Of a stretch of DNA of 64,000 nucleotides, positions 1 through 8,406 are shown piece after piece. This DNA is from Acidobacteriaceae bacterium (GTDB taxonomy: Bacteria; Acidobacteriota; Terriglobia; Terriglobales; Acidobacteriaceae), in contig CAHJWI010000022.1 of assembly GCA_903642225.1 (NCBI GenBank), positions 1 to 64,000 on the forward strand, given 5' to 3'. Numbering within the stretch: the stretch's first letter is position 1; every line of letters begins with the position of its first letter. Position numbers and translations under genes: made by a program. The notes under the pieces were generated by a model, which worked only from the letters and a program-made list of their open reading frames with translations, made no database searches and was not told where the DNA came from.

Positions 1-400
1 GCTGGCCGTAGGCGAGATCCCCGACCCGGTGGCGGGTGCGGGCGAGGTCCGGATTCGGGTGTGGCGGCTTCGGGGGGTCCATCCGGGTGATACCACGAAG
101 CGTGGGGACGTCTTTGGGCTGAGCATGGCCTTTGCACGGATTCCTCCGCATAGCGACGGAGCGGGCGTGATTTACGCAGTGAATGATGGAGTGTCACCGT
201 AGCTGGTAAGCAAGCGGGGGTGGTGCTTTGGAGCGCAGCCGTACCGAGCGTTTGGGACGGCAGCGGAGTCCATGGTGGTGCCGGGCGGACCTGTGGCAAT
301 GACACCGGAGGGGGTTCGTTTGAGCAGGGGCGTGCCTTGGGATTGTCGGATCATCCCGAACGGCCGGGGCGGGTTCTTGTGACGATCAGCGTTGATCGCG
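1..400 (+). pseudogene. Decayed zinc-independent alcohol dehydrogenase / NADPH:quinone oxidoreductase remnant
   Basis: Reading from base 2 gives an open stretch with typical medium-chain quinone-oxidoreductase N-terminal features: a 'GEVRIRV' strand, 'GVHPGDT', then 'IPPHSDGAGVI'. It hits an in-frame TAG at 200-202 and carries on in the same frame with recognisable sequence ('WCFGAQPYRAFGTAAE', 'MVVPGGPVAMTPEGV') until about 318. There a frameshift moves the homology to the next frame ('FEQGRALGL'), and it fades out before 400. The catalytic and NADPH-binding C-terminal part is absent. The gene is cut on the left by the window edge and is broken by at least one stop, one shift and a 3' truncation, so it is unlikely to be functional. 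The family call rests on motif recognition only. Confidence 0.75.
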
Positions 401-433
401 GCGAGGCAGAAATGTTTCAAAGAGGGACGAGGC

Positions 434-2176
434 TTAGGCGGATCTGCGCGGCCAAAGGTGAACAACCTGCGCGCCGAATTGGGCGATCGCGTGCAGAATG
501 GAGCGGTGCGGCTGGATCTGATCTGCATCTACCTGGAAGCTTTGCGTGGCGGGATGTTCGGGTGCCTTGCAGCGAATGACCTTCAGTTCAAGCGGTGTTG
601 TGTCACGTAACGGCGTTTCGATTCGTGCGTCGGTGAGTGCGCGGTATGTCGCGATTGTTAAAAATTCAGAGGGCTGAAGAGCGACACGAACGGCATGGGC
701 ACGGTCAAACCTGGCCATCCAGTGACCGCTGGAGTCGGTATACAAGAGCTGATTGCCGACCGCGACAGCGGCACCTGCAACGGGGTTGCTGCCGTCGAGC
801 ACAGTGCCTTGCAGCCGGTACTTTGGCATGGATACTTGCAGCCGAGGACCGTTAGAGGAGGTGGTGTCGCCTGCACTTTCGAAGTCGTTGACGCTACCTT
901 CCCAGACGGAGGGAATGCCCGTGGCGCTGACGCGGGCGAGGCCAACGTCGGCATTGTGCACGTGCATGCGAAGTGCAACGGTAAGCACGCGGCGAAAGCC
1001 CGCCTGGGTGCCGAAGGGGATGTACGTCTCACCGTGGGAGAAGCTGAGGGAACCCCAGTTACCGTCGATTGTGCCTCCGACGTCTGCATGGGGTGCACCG
1101 CTGCCCAGTTGCATGCCGGTTCGCAGGCGCAGGTGGCGCACCACATCGCGGTCCGCGTCCAGTTGCAGGGTACTGGTGGTGCCTTGCAGATCGACGCGGC
1201 GTAAGACCATGGCCTGCGCGCCTGTTAGCCTGCGACGCCAGCTTCCAATCCAAACCAGGGAGTGGTCGTGCGCACTGCCGGTGCTGGAGCCAAGCAGGCG
1301 CACGCCGGCTCGGAAGTCGCCCAGGTATGCCGTCGCACCGGCTTCAAGCAGGGTGGAGCGTGCGCCGATGGTGGAGGGGGCGGGGCTGCTCGGCAGGTCG
1401 GTGGTGCCGGTGGCATACTCGTGGCGCGCCACGTCGACTGTGAGCCATTGCCGCAGGCGTTCGGACGCGGAGAGGTTGAGGCCGATGCGCTCGAGCTGCG
1501 AGATCTGAAAGCTGTTTTGTGGTTGCAGCTGCAGGTGGCCGCTGGTGCTGGATGCGTCGATGCGCCAGGTTTGCGCGACATGTTGGAAGCTGGCGCGCAG
1601 TACGGGTTTGCCGGCGCACTTGCCGGCGCTGAAGGCCAGCAGAGTCCGCGGGTGAAGGCGGACCTGGGCCGAAGCAATCATGGCGTGCTGCTCACCATGG
1701 ACCAGGAGGGTATGCCAGAGGACGCTGCCGGTGCGCACCGTGGAACTGGAGAGCAGCATCGGTTTTTCAGCAGAAACACCGGAGAAAAAGGCGTTGCCGT
1801 AGTTGACGCCACTGCGGCCCGCAAAGACGGCAATATTGCGGTCGGGGGAGCCGACTTGCAGCAGGGCACCGGTGGCGTAGACGCCGCGGTCGTTGCCGTC
1901 CAGGTCTGAGGGCAAGGCGAGTGAGGGATGGCTGTCGCCCAGGGTCAGGTGTACCGGACCGGAGGTCACCTCTCGGCTGAGACCGAGGTGCATGCCCTGC
2001 GCGGCACCCAGGCTTACGCGGCTTGTGGCGTTGTCGTCGTAATGGGTCAGGCTGGCGCCTTCCGTCCCGCTGATGGAACTGCCGAAACCGGACAGTTGCA
2101 TCACCTGTGCGGGCAGCCACGGCGCAATGCCGAGCGGCAGCACAGCAAGCAGGAAGGAGAGGCGCCGCAACTTCAT
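434..2176 (-). CDS. Outer-membrane beta-barrel protein with C-terminal carboxypeptidase-regulatory-like domain (mini-usher candidate)
   Basis: A 580-residue secreted protein. A signal peptide (residues 1-23, hydrophobic core then 'LPAQ') is followed by about 420 residues of alternating polar/hydrophobic, Gly/Ser/Thr-rich sequence with repeated 'V.LGAAQG', 'AVFAGRSGVNYG'-type strands, as in outer-membrane barrels. Residues about 460-530 ('YRLQGTVLDGSNPVAGAAV', then 'LLYTDSSGHW') look like a carboxypeptidase-regulatory-like beta sandwich, the fold of usher C-terminal domains. Its ATG overlaps the stop of the upstream chaperone gene (ATGA at 2173-2176), so the two are probably translationally coupled. 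Classical fimbrial ushers are about 800 residues or longer and carry N-terminal and plug domains; I see neither. A usher-like role is therefore inference from context, shape and the C-terminal domain. It could also be an unrelated porin-like barrel. Confidence 0.7.
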   Translation of the reverse strand: MKLRRLSFLLAVLPLGIAPWLPAQVMQLSGFGSSISGTEGASLTHYDDNATSRVSLGAAQGMHLGLSREVTSGPVHLTLGDSHPSLALPSDLDGNDRGVYATGALLQVGSPDRNIAVFAGRSGVNYGNAFFSGVSAEKPMLLSSSTVRTGSVLWHTLLVHGEQHAMIASAQVRLHPRTLLAFSAGKCAGKPVLRASFQHVAQTWRIDASSTSGHLQLQPQNSFQISQLERIGLNLSASERLRQWLTVDVARHEYATGTTDLPSSPAPSTIGARSTLLEAGATAYLGDFRAGVRLLGSSTGSAHDHSLVWIGSWRRRLTGAQAMVLRRVDLQGTTSTLQLDADRDVVRHLRLRTGMQLGSGAPHADVGGTIDGNWGSLSFSHGETYIPFGTQAGFRRVLTVALRMHVHNADVGLARVSATGIPSVWEGSVNDFESAGDTTSSNGPRLQVSMPKYRLQGTVLDGSNPVAGAAVAVGNQLLYTDSSGHWMARFDRAHAVRVALQPSEFLTIATYRALTDARIETPLRDTTPLELKVIRCKAPEHPATQSFQVDADQIQPHRSILHAIAQFGAQVVHLWPRRSA

Positions 2177-2919
2177 GGCAGTGCCTGTTCCACCGTGAAC
2201 TTTTCAAGATGCGCCCGCACCGCATCGGCCTTTTCGCCTTTGGGCAGGTCAAGAGAGAAGGCACGCACGCCGCCGGGCAACAGAGGAAAGCCGCCACCTG
2301 CCGATCGGTTCCTGCCATGCGACACGACGTCAAGCTCGTGCACACGCACCACATTGGCGCCGTCGTTGTGCAGCATGCCGCGGATCTGTGCGCCGTTCGT
2401 TTCCAGGCCGGTGAAGTGGACTTCGTGCGCGGAAACGGGTTGACGTGCAAGCAGGTAGACGGTGTGGGGCAGGCTGAGCTGCACGTTGAGGCCATTGCGC
2501 TTGGGCAAGCCGGAGAAGTTGGCATACACCGAAAACCACGCAGGGTAGTGGTCGGCGCTGGCCTTGTAATAGACCGTGCGCTGCTGGCGCGGCGGAACAC
2601 GCAGGCTCGTCTGGCTGAGTTCCAGGTGGATGTCTTTGCTCAGAGGGGTGAAGACGGCATTGCTGTCGGCATCGACTGCAAAGCTATGTGTGTCGATGGT
2701 GACGAAGAGCGGCGTGAGCCCGTCGTTGGTGACAAGGAAGCTGCCTTCTGCCGCCGCCGTGTACTGCACGACGGAGGGACTGACACCCTGAGCGCTCCCG
2801 GTCGCAACAGAGAGAAGTAGAAGCATGGCCGCGAGGAAAGACATGCGTGCGAAGACTGCCGCGCACGTCCATCGCGTTGCGGCTGTAGACGCAAGCCGGG
2901 TGAGAAGAACCTTGCTCAT
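2173..2919 (-). CDS. PapD-like periplasmic pilus chaperone
   Basis: A 248-residue protein with an exported N-terminus: a hydrophobic run around residues 27-43 ends 'ATGSAQG'. The body matches the fimbrial chaperone pattern: an early 'GSFLVTNDGLTPLFVTI' strand, 'LRVPPRQQRTVYYKA' (equivalent to the conserved basic F1-G1 region), 'WFSVYANFSG' and 'LPHTVYLL', then a second Ig-like half. Such chaperones cap pilin subunits in the periplasm and hand them to an usher. The start chosen (2919) overlaps the stop of the pilin-like gene by ATGA; an internal ATG at 2841 would give a more usual signal-peptide length. The gene sits between the subunit and barrel genes, as expected for a subunit-chaperone-usher order. 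The family assignment comes from motif and context recognition. Confidence 0.8.
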   Translation of the reverse strand: MSKVLLTRLASTAATRWTCAAVFARMSFLAAMLLLLSVATGSAQGVSPSVVQYTAAAEGSFLVTNDGLTPLFVTIDTHSFAVDADSNAVFTPLSKDIHLELSQTSLRVPPRQQRTVYYKASADHYPAWFSVYANFSGLPKRNGLNVQLSLPHTVYLLARQPVSAHEVHFTGLETNGAQIRGMLHNDGANVVRVHELDVVSHGRNRSAGGGFPLLPGGVRAFSLDLPKGEKADAVRAHLEKFTVEQALP

Positions 2920-3467
2920 ATGGCCTGCGCCTGGAAGTGCAGCGTTCCGGTGTAGGTGTCCGCCATCAACGACGAGCTGGGCGTGATGGTGAGCGTGATT
3001 GAGTCCGTGCGGGTTGTGACCGCATTGGCGGCGGAGATGAGAACGGAATAGACCGTGGCGGACGTGGACCCCGAGGTGAAGGGGCTCGCGCTGGTGAACG
3101 ATTGTGCAGCGCCACCGTTGACGCTTGCGGAGACGGCAGACGTTGGAACCAGCTGGCCGCTAAGGGTGCCGGTCATGGCGGCGGACGCACTGTCGAAGAA
3201 GGCGTACATCTTGACGGTCTGGCCAACTCCAAGATTCCATGCGCTGATCACGGAGATGGCCTGCGCAAGAGGCGCCGTGTTGGCGGTGCCGGCCGTGATA
3301 ACACCGAAGGCTACGGTGGGCACGGCGATGGTTGTTGTGAGTCCATTGGCGATGATGGCCGTGAGGGCGACATCGACCTTGGTGGACGTGTATGTGGTTG
3401 CCTGTGCGTTTACGAGGCACGAGATGGTGAACAGGCAAAGTACGAGGGGGCGAAGCGTACGGGACAT
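2916..3467 (-). CDS. Secreted pilin-like subunit, spore coat U (SCPU)-type
   Basis: A 183-residue protein with a clear signal peptide (residues 1-23, 'LCLFTISCLVNAQA'). The mature part is Thr/Ser/Ala-rich and strand-forming, and ends in an amphipathic 'YTGTLHFQAQAI', the type of C-terminal strand that chaperones recognise in SCPU/archaic chaperone-usher subunits. It is the first gene of a three-gene minus-strand unit: its TGA overlaps the ATG of the chaperone. There is no cysteine pair in the mature chain, which fits the archaic rather than the classical pilin type. It probably forms a surface fibre or coat, but only one subunit gene is present, so a tip adhesin would have to be encoded elsewhere or be missing. 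Confidence 0.72.
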   Translation of the reverse strand: MSRTLRPLVLCLFTISCLVNAQATTYTSTKVDVALTAIIANGLTTTIAVPTVAFGVITAGTANTAPLAQAISVISAWNLGVGQTVKMYAFFDSASAAMTGTLSGQLVPTSAVSASVNGGAAQSFTSASPFTSGSTSATVYSVLISAANAVTTRTDSITLTITPSSSLMADTYTGTLHFQAQAI

Positions 3468-3704
3468 AGGGCTGCTCCGGGTGGGACGTCTGACGGGCTG
3501 TCCTACTTATCGACCCCGATTCGCGTTCCATGAGAGGTCGCTTCGCCAACTTTGCCCGAGACGCGTGCACGAGGGTTTTGCATGTAGCTTGTCAGGGTTT
3601 CGACGCCTGTGCACTGTCTTTATGTGCTTTGCGGCAGGCGGAGGCAGAACCGCCGGTGCCTGCACATCGGGAGAAGCCAGCCTTGAGGGCAGCGGTCCAG
3701 GTAG

Positions 3705-6158
3705 CTAGCGTAGGTTGCTTTTGGCTCTGGTGGGTAGGGTAAAGAGGAAGCTGGCGCCGGTGCCTGGTTCGCTTTCGGCCCAGATGCGGCCGCCATGCTG
3801 CGAGACGATGGAGCGGCAGATGGCGAGGCCAAGGCCGGTACCGCCCATGGCGCGAGAGTCCGAAGCGTCCACCTGCTGGAAGCGGCCGAAAATGTGCTCG
3901 AGTTTATCCGGGGGGATGCCGCGGCCGGTGTCGTGGACCTCGAGCTGCGCTTCCGAGTCGCTGATGCGCCGGGTGGACAGGGTGATGACTCCGCCTGCGG
4001 GCGTAAATTTGAGGGCGTTGGAGATGAGGTTGGTGACGGTTTGGAGGATGCGGTCACCGTCGGCCCAGACGATGAGCCGCTCGAACTCGAAGTCGAAATC
4101 GATGTGTGCCTTTGCGGCCGAGGCACCGAGGAGTTCGGCGGCGTGACGCATAAGGGTGTGCGCTTCCACGTTGCTGTAGTGCAGCTCGGCCTTGCCGCTT
4201 CCGATGCGTTCGAGCTCAAGGATGTCGTTGACAAGCGAGACGAGACGGTCCGTGTTGCCGATGGCGATGGAGAGCATCTGCTGCTGCTTGTCAGGCCGGT
4301 TGACAAGTGCACCGGACGCGATGAGGCCGAGGGATGCGCGCATGCTGGTGAGCGGTGTACGCAGTTCGTGCGAGACGGTGGAGACGAACTCGTCCTTCAT
4401 GCGGTCGAGCGCGGCGCGTTCCGTGGTGTCGGTAAAGGCGACGACGATGCCGGTGGCCTGCCCCTCGCGGAAGATGGGGCAGGCGATGTAGTCGACGGGG
4501 AAGCTGGTGTTGTCCTTGCGCCAGAAGACCTCTGTGGAGACGCGGACGGGCTGGCCGGTCCGGGAAGAGTCGATGATGGGGCACTGGTGATTGGGGTAGG
4601 GCCGGCCGTCGGGGTAGCTATGGTGGGCGAGTGCGTGTATGTTCCTGCCGAGGATGCGGCTTTCGATCTCAGCTCTTGTGTAACCGAGCATTTGCGCGGC
4701 TGCGGGGTTGCAGACGGTGCAGATTCCGTCGAGGTCAAGGCCGAAGATGCCATCGCCGACGGAATCGAGAATGGAATTGCTTTGTTGTGTAAGGCGGAGG
4801 AGGCGATCTTCAGCGATGACCTTTTCGGTGATATCAACACCGAAGCACAGGGCATAGCGCTCGCCGTTGGTGGAGGCAAGCAGGCGGTTGCGGTAGGCGA
4901 GGATGTGGGTGGGGCCGTCGCGGTGGGTAAGCTCGAATGTACCCTGGGCTTCGCCGGTGCGCACCAGCTTGTTCAGGTACTCGGTGAAAACGCCGTGGTT
5001 GCTGGTGGTCATGAAGTCGGTAAGGCTGTGGCCGACCATCTGGTGCACGTTGTAGCCGAGGTTCTCTGCGCCGTAGCTGTTGAGGGAGAGCAGCCTGCCA
5101 TCGAGCGAGTGGGTGAAGACGGCTCCGAGTGAGCCTTCGATGAGGTGCCGGTAGCGGGACTCCGACTCGCGCAGAGTGCCTTCCGCTTCACGCTGCAGGG
5201 TGATGTCGATGCCGGTGGCGATGATGAAGGCGACATCCTTGTGGCCGTCGGTGAGGGCTGTGGCGGTCCACTGGATGAGGCGGTTGGATTTTTCGCGGGT
5301 CACCCAGCGGTCTTCATACTCATACGGGAACTTGCCGCTGCGCATGCGTGCGAAGCTTTGCTGCGATTTGACGCGGTCTTCGGGCGGTACGAGGGTGTCC
5401 CAGATGGTGTGCCCGACCACTTCTTCCACGGAACGGCCGGAGATGGTTTCGCAGATGCGATTGAAACGGACGACGCGGCCCGCGGTGTCGTAAACGATGA
5501 CAAGAGCGCCGATGGTGTCCAGGACGGCGGAGACGAAGTTGCGTTCGACGGTGAGAGCAGCTTCAACGCGTACGCGGGTGCGTGCCTCCTGTTCGTTGAG
5601 GCGGGTGTGCAGGCTGAGTTCAAGCCGCGTGATGACGGCGCGGGCGAGGGTGCGGAGGGTGTTGCCCTCAAGCTCGTTGAGCACACGCGCTTCCGTGGCG
5701 TAGACACAAAGGCAACCGACGGCGATGCCGTCTGCCCCGATGAGCGGTGCGCCGGCATAGAACTGGAAGGTGCGATCACCGACGACGATGCCTTTTTCCT
5801 TATACTCAGCGTCTTCGGACGCGTCGGGGATGGTGAAGAGCTCGGTACCGCGGACAGTTTCGTCGCAGGGCGATTGTGACCGCGGCATGTCGCGGCTGGT
5901 AATGCCGACGCGGGATTTGAACCAGATGACATCGCCGCGCACAAAGGTGATGGCGGCTGCATCGGCCTCGCACACCTGGGCCGTCAGCAGGGTGAGCTCG
6001 TCCAGGCCGAAGTCGCTCGCGTTGTCGAGGCTTTCAAGCGTTTCCAGGACCCGCGGACGTGGGATCTCCCGGTGCGGTGCGAAAGGCATGAGAGCCGCCG
6101 GCACGGAGACGCGCGATGCGCCGATCGGCGTGGACGGGGTGATGGTGCGGGTCGACAT
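3705..6158 (-). CDS. GAF/multi-PAS sensor histidine kinase
   Basis: An 817-residue soluble-looking histidine kinase without obvious membrane spans. Order: GAF domain (about 30-185), a PAS domain starting after 'FVSAVLDTIGALVIVYD' (about 205-320), a second PAS ('YRHLIEGSLGAVFTHSLDG', about 330-445), a third PAS ('ILDSVGDGIFGLDLDG', about 455-575), then HisKA with the phospho-acceptor in 'SHELRTPL' (His597) and an HATPase domain with N-box 'NLISNALKF' (about 705-715), 'DTGRGIPPDKLEHIF' and 'GGTGLGLAI'. It ends directly after the HATPase domain, so there is no fused receiver. No response regulator gene lies next to it, which makes it an orphan kinase here. The ligand cannot be read from the sequence; the PAS/GAF stack suggests an intracellular redox, light or small-molecule signal. 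Confidence 0.93.
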   Translation of the reverse strand: MSTRTITPSTPIGASRVSVPAALMPFAPHREIPRPRVLETLESLDNASDFGLDELTLLTAQVCEADAAAITFVRGDVIWFKSRVGITSRDMPRSQSPCDETVRGTELFTIPDASEDAEYKEKGIVVGDRTFQFYAGAPLIGADGIAVGCLCVYATEARVLNELEGNTLRTLARAVITRLELSLHTRLNEQEARTRVRVEAALTVERNFVSAVLDTIGALVIVYDTAGRVVRFNRICETISGRSVEEVVGHTIWDTLVPPEDRVKSQQSFARMRSGKFPYEYEDRWVTREKSNRLIQWTATALTDGHKDVAFIIATGIDITLQREAEGTLRESESRYRHLIEGSLGAVFTHSLDGRLLSLNSYGAENLGYNVHQMVGHSLTDFMTTSNHGVFTEYLNKLVRTGEAQGTFELTHRDGPTHILAYRNRLLASTNGERYALCFGVDITEKVIAEDRLLRLTQQSNSILDSVGDGIFGLDLDGICTVCNPAAAQMLGYTRAEIESRILGRNIHALAHHSYPDGRPYPNHQCPIIDSSRTGQPVRVSTEVFWRKDNTSFPVDYIACPIFREGQATGIVVAFTDTTERAALDRMKDEFVSTVSHELRTPLTSMRASLGLIASGALVNRPDKQQQMLSIAIGNTDRLVSLVNDILELERIGSGKAELHYSNVEAHTLMRHAAELLGASAAKAHIDFDFEFERLIVWADGDRILQTVTNLISNALKFTPAGGVITLSTRRISDSEAQLEVHDTGRGIPPDKLEHIFGRFQQVDASDSRAMGGTGLGLAICRSIVSQHGGRIWAESEPGTGASFLFTLPTRAKSNLR

Positions 6159-6189
6159 GCACTTTCCTTTCCGGCACTCGCGCCGACTC

Positions 6190-6753
6190 TTAGAACTTTG
6201 GTTCTTCGGCGCTGGCGTCCAGCGCTACCTTCCACTTGCCGTCGGCCTGCCTCTTCCAGACGGTGATGTAACGTCCGCCCAGAACCGTCGGATTGCCGCC
6301 TGCGGGGTGGTATGTCGTGGCATCGTAATGACCCCAGGTAAATCCCATGTCGCCGCTATCGCTCATTTTGCCGCCCATGGGTGTCCATTGGAGTTTGTAC
6401 TCTTCGGGCTTCCAGCGGGCGTGGTCCATGATGCCGGTCTTGTTGAGCACGGGTGCCTTGCCGTTGCTGAGCGTGACGGCATCGTCGGCGAACCAACTGG
6501 CAAAGGCGGCGCCTCCACCCTTTTCGACGGATTGGCTGAACTGGCCATCGAGGGTGAGCAACTGCAGCACCTGAGGAGAGAAAGTGGGAAGAGGGCCTTG
6601 ATCGGGGATGCGCGTGGGTGCATTCGGCGGAAGGAAGCTGCCGGTGGCCGGTGTAAGAGCGCCCGGTGGTGGCGTGAGACCGACCTGTGCCTGCGCGTGG
6701 CCGGTGTGGTGTAACGCGGCAAACGTGGCAAGGGCTAAGATGGGGATTCGCAT
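6190..6753 (-). CDS. Secreted SnoaL/DUF4440-like (NTF2-fold) protein
   Basis: I chose the start at 6753 ('MRIPILALATFAALHHTGHAQAQ') because it gives a clean signal peptide; the open frame continues upstream but without sensible sequence. The 187-residue product contains an NTF2-like pattern: 'LLTLDGQFSQSVEKGGGAAFASWFADDAVTL', 'GHYDATTYH' and a C-terminal 'GRYITVWKRQADGKWKVALD' that is typical of DUF4440/SnoaL-like proteins. These are small cone-shaped domains of varied or unknown function, and some are periplasmic enzymes or binding proteins. It stands alone, divergent from the symporter gene. No specific substrate can be assigned. Confidence 0.8.
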   Translation of the reverse strand: MRIPILALATFAALHHTGHAQAQVGLTPPPGALTPATGSFLPPNAPTRIPDQGPLPTFSPQVLQLLTLDGQFSQSVEKGGGAAFASWFADDAVTLSNGKAPVLNKTGIMDHARWKPEEYKLQWTPMGGKMSDSGDMGFTWGHYDATTYHPAGGNPTVLGGRYITVWKRQADGKWKVALDASAEEPKF

Positions 6754-6876
6754 CCGTAAATACACTGCTATCACGCTACTTACCCAGGGTGTGTCTGTGA
6801 TGAGTGTGTACCGAAACTGTTGCAGTGGCAACTGCCGAAACCAAGCCAGATGTACCAAGAAGGGACCGCGCCGCAC

Positions 6877-8277
6877 ATGGTGAACGATTGGTGGCGTCGA
6901 GTTTTACCTGTCGCATGCTTGTTGGTGTACGGCGCGGGTGTTGCGCTGTTGTTTGCCGGGAAGCATGCTTTGCAGGTTGCCGCGGCGGGGCTGTGCGTGC
7001 GGCTGCTGGGCGACGGGCTGCTCCTGCTGTGGGTGGGCTTGCGCTGGAGGAGCCTGACGGGGCTGATCCTGGTGGGAATGCTGGTGGGCGTGCATGTGGG
7101 GATCGATGCGCCGGCGTTGGCCGTGAACCTGCATTTTTTGAGTGATATCTTTTTGCGGCTGGTGAAAACAATTGTGGCACCGCTGATCCTGGTGACCCTG
7201 ATCAGCGGGATAGCCGGGCATGGCGACCTGAGGAGCGTGGGGCGCATGGGATGGAAGAGCCTCTTGTACTTTGAGGTGCTGACGACGGTGGCTCTGGTGC
7301 TGGGACTGGCGGCGGCCAACCTGGCGCATGCCGGGGATGGGCTGGTTTTGCCGCCGGACCTGCGGGGAGATTTAGGAGCGACCGCTCCGCTGCACTGGCA
7401 GCAGTTCCTGGTGCAGGTGTTTCCGGAGAACCTGGCAAAGAGCATTGCCGAGGGGCAGGTGCTGCAGGTGGCGGTGTTCGCGGTCATCTTTGGGCTTGGA
7501 CTTGCAATGGTTTCCAGGGAGAAGGCCACACCGCTGCTGCGGCTGACGGAGAGCATGACCGAGGTGATGTTTCGGTTTACCAACCTCGTGATGTATCTGG
7601 CACCGGCGGCGGTGCTGGCGGCCATTGCATATACCGTTGCGCGGCTGGGGCCGGGTGTGCTCCTTCACCTGGGCAAGCTGCTGGGCGCGTTTTACGTGGC
7701 GGCGGCGGTGTTTGTGGGTGGTGTGCTTGTACCTGTGGCTCTGCTGGCGAAGGTACCCTTGCGCCGGTTTGCCCAGCATGTGAGCGGGCCGGCGGCGATT
7801 GCATTTGCGACGGCGGCAAGTGAGGCCGCTCTGCCGCGCGCGATGGAGGAGATGGAGGAGTTTGGGGTGCCGCGCAGGGTGTTGGCGTTTGTGATTCCTG
7901 CGGGATATTCCTTCAACCTGGATGGGTCGACCTTGTACCTGGCGATGGCGATGGTATTTGTGGCGCAGGTGGCGAAGGTGCAGCTTGGTTTCGGGCAGCA
8001 GGCCGTGATGCTGGGCACGCTGATGCTGGCTTCAAAAGGTGTGGCGGGTGTGCCGCGGGCGGTGCTGGTGGTGATGCTTGCGACGGCTTCGACACTGCAT
8101 CTGCCAAGTGAGCCGATCCTTGTGCTGCTGGGGGTGGATGCACTAATGGACATGGGACGGACGGCAATTAACGTGATTGGCAATTGCCTGGCGAGCGCGG
8201 TGGTGGCACGGTGGGAGGGCGTGTTTGGGGAGGAGATACCCTCAGCGGCGGTGCTGGCCGAGGATGCGCTGCCTTGA
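6877..8277 (+). CDS. Dicarboxylate/amino acid:cation symporter (DAACS family)
   Basis: An integral membrane secondary transporter that couples uptake of dicarboxylates or acidic amino acids to Na+ or H+. Family hallmarks are visible: 'FLRLVKTIVAPLILVTLISGI', the Ser/Ala-rich reentrant loop 'ATAASEAALPRAM' and 'VIPAGYSFNLDGSTLYL', the latter containing the substrate and ion-binding residues of the GltP/DctA family. The frame is open from 6820; I prefer 6877 ('MVNDWWRR') because a purine-rich AAGAAGGGA lies upstream and the extra residues look unstructured, but 6820 and 6850 are possible. About 465 residues. The N-terminus carries two additional hydrophobic segments before the usual first conserved segment, so topology may differ from GltP. 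The exact substrate is not predictable. Confidence 0.88.
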   Translation: MVNDWWRRVLPVACLLVYGAGVALLFAGKHALQVAAAGLCVRLLGDGLLLLWVGLRWRSLTGLILVGMLVGVHVGIDAPALAVNLHFLSDIFLRLVKTIVAPLILVTLISGIAGHGDLRSVGRMGWKSLLYFEVLTTVALVLGLAAANLAHAGDGLVLPPDLRGDLGATAPLHWQQFLVQVFPENLAKSIAEGQVLQVAVFAVIFGLGLAMVSREKATPLLRLTESMTEVMFRFTNLVMYLAPAAVLAAIAYTVARLGPGVLLHLGKLLGAFYVAAAVFVGGVLVPVALLAKVPLRRFAQHVSGPAAIAFATAASEAALPRAMEEMEEFGVPRRVLAFVIPAGYSFNLDGSTLYLAMAMVFVAQVAKVQLGFGQQAVMLGTLMLASKGVAGVPRAVLVVMLATASTLHLPSEPILVLLGVDALMDMGRTAINVIGNCLASAVVARWEGVFGEEIPSAAVLAEDALP

Positions 8278-8406
8278 ATGTTGGGCGGTGCAGGACTGCA
8301 TGCGTCCAATGCTTCATCGGTGATAACGGGGTTTGATGCGGTACAGTGTGGCGCGGCGGTAGGGCAGGTTTGTGCGGAAGCAAGGCGTCCTGAAGACTAG
8401 AATGGG

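Noticed and set aside
3481-3640. Possible cyclic-di-GMP riboswitch on the minus strand upstream of the pilin-like gene (GTGCAC arms, 'GCACAGGC', 'AAACC', 'GCAAAACC').
   Set aside because: Only a 6-base self-complementary arm pairs, no GAAA tetraloop or second conserved hairpin is present, and the spacing does not fit the GEMM consensus.
3795-5132. A 445-codon plus-strand frame inside the histidine kinase gene.
   Set aside because: Low-complexity Val/Gly/Asp-rich antisense shadow of the kinase; no start signal.
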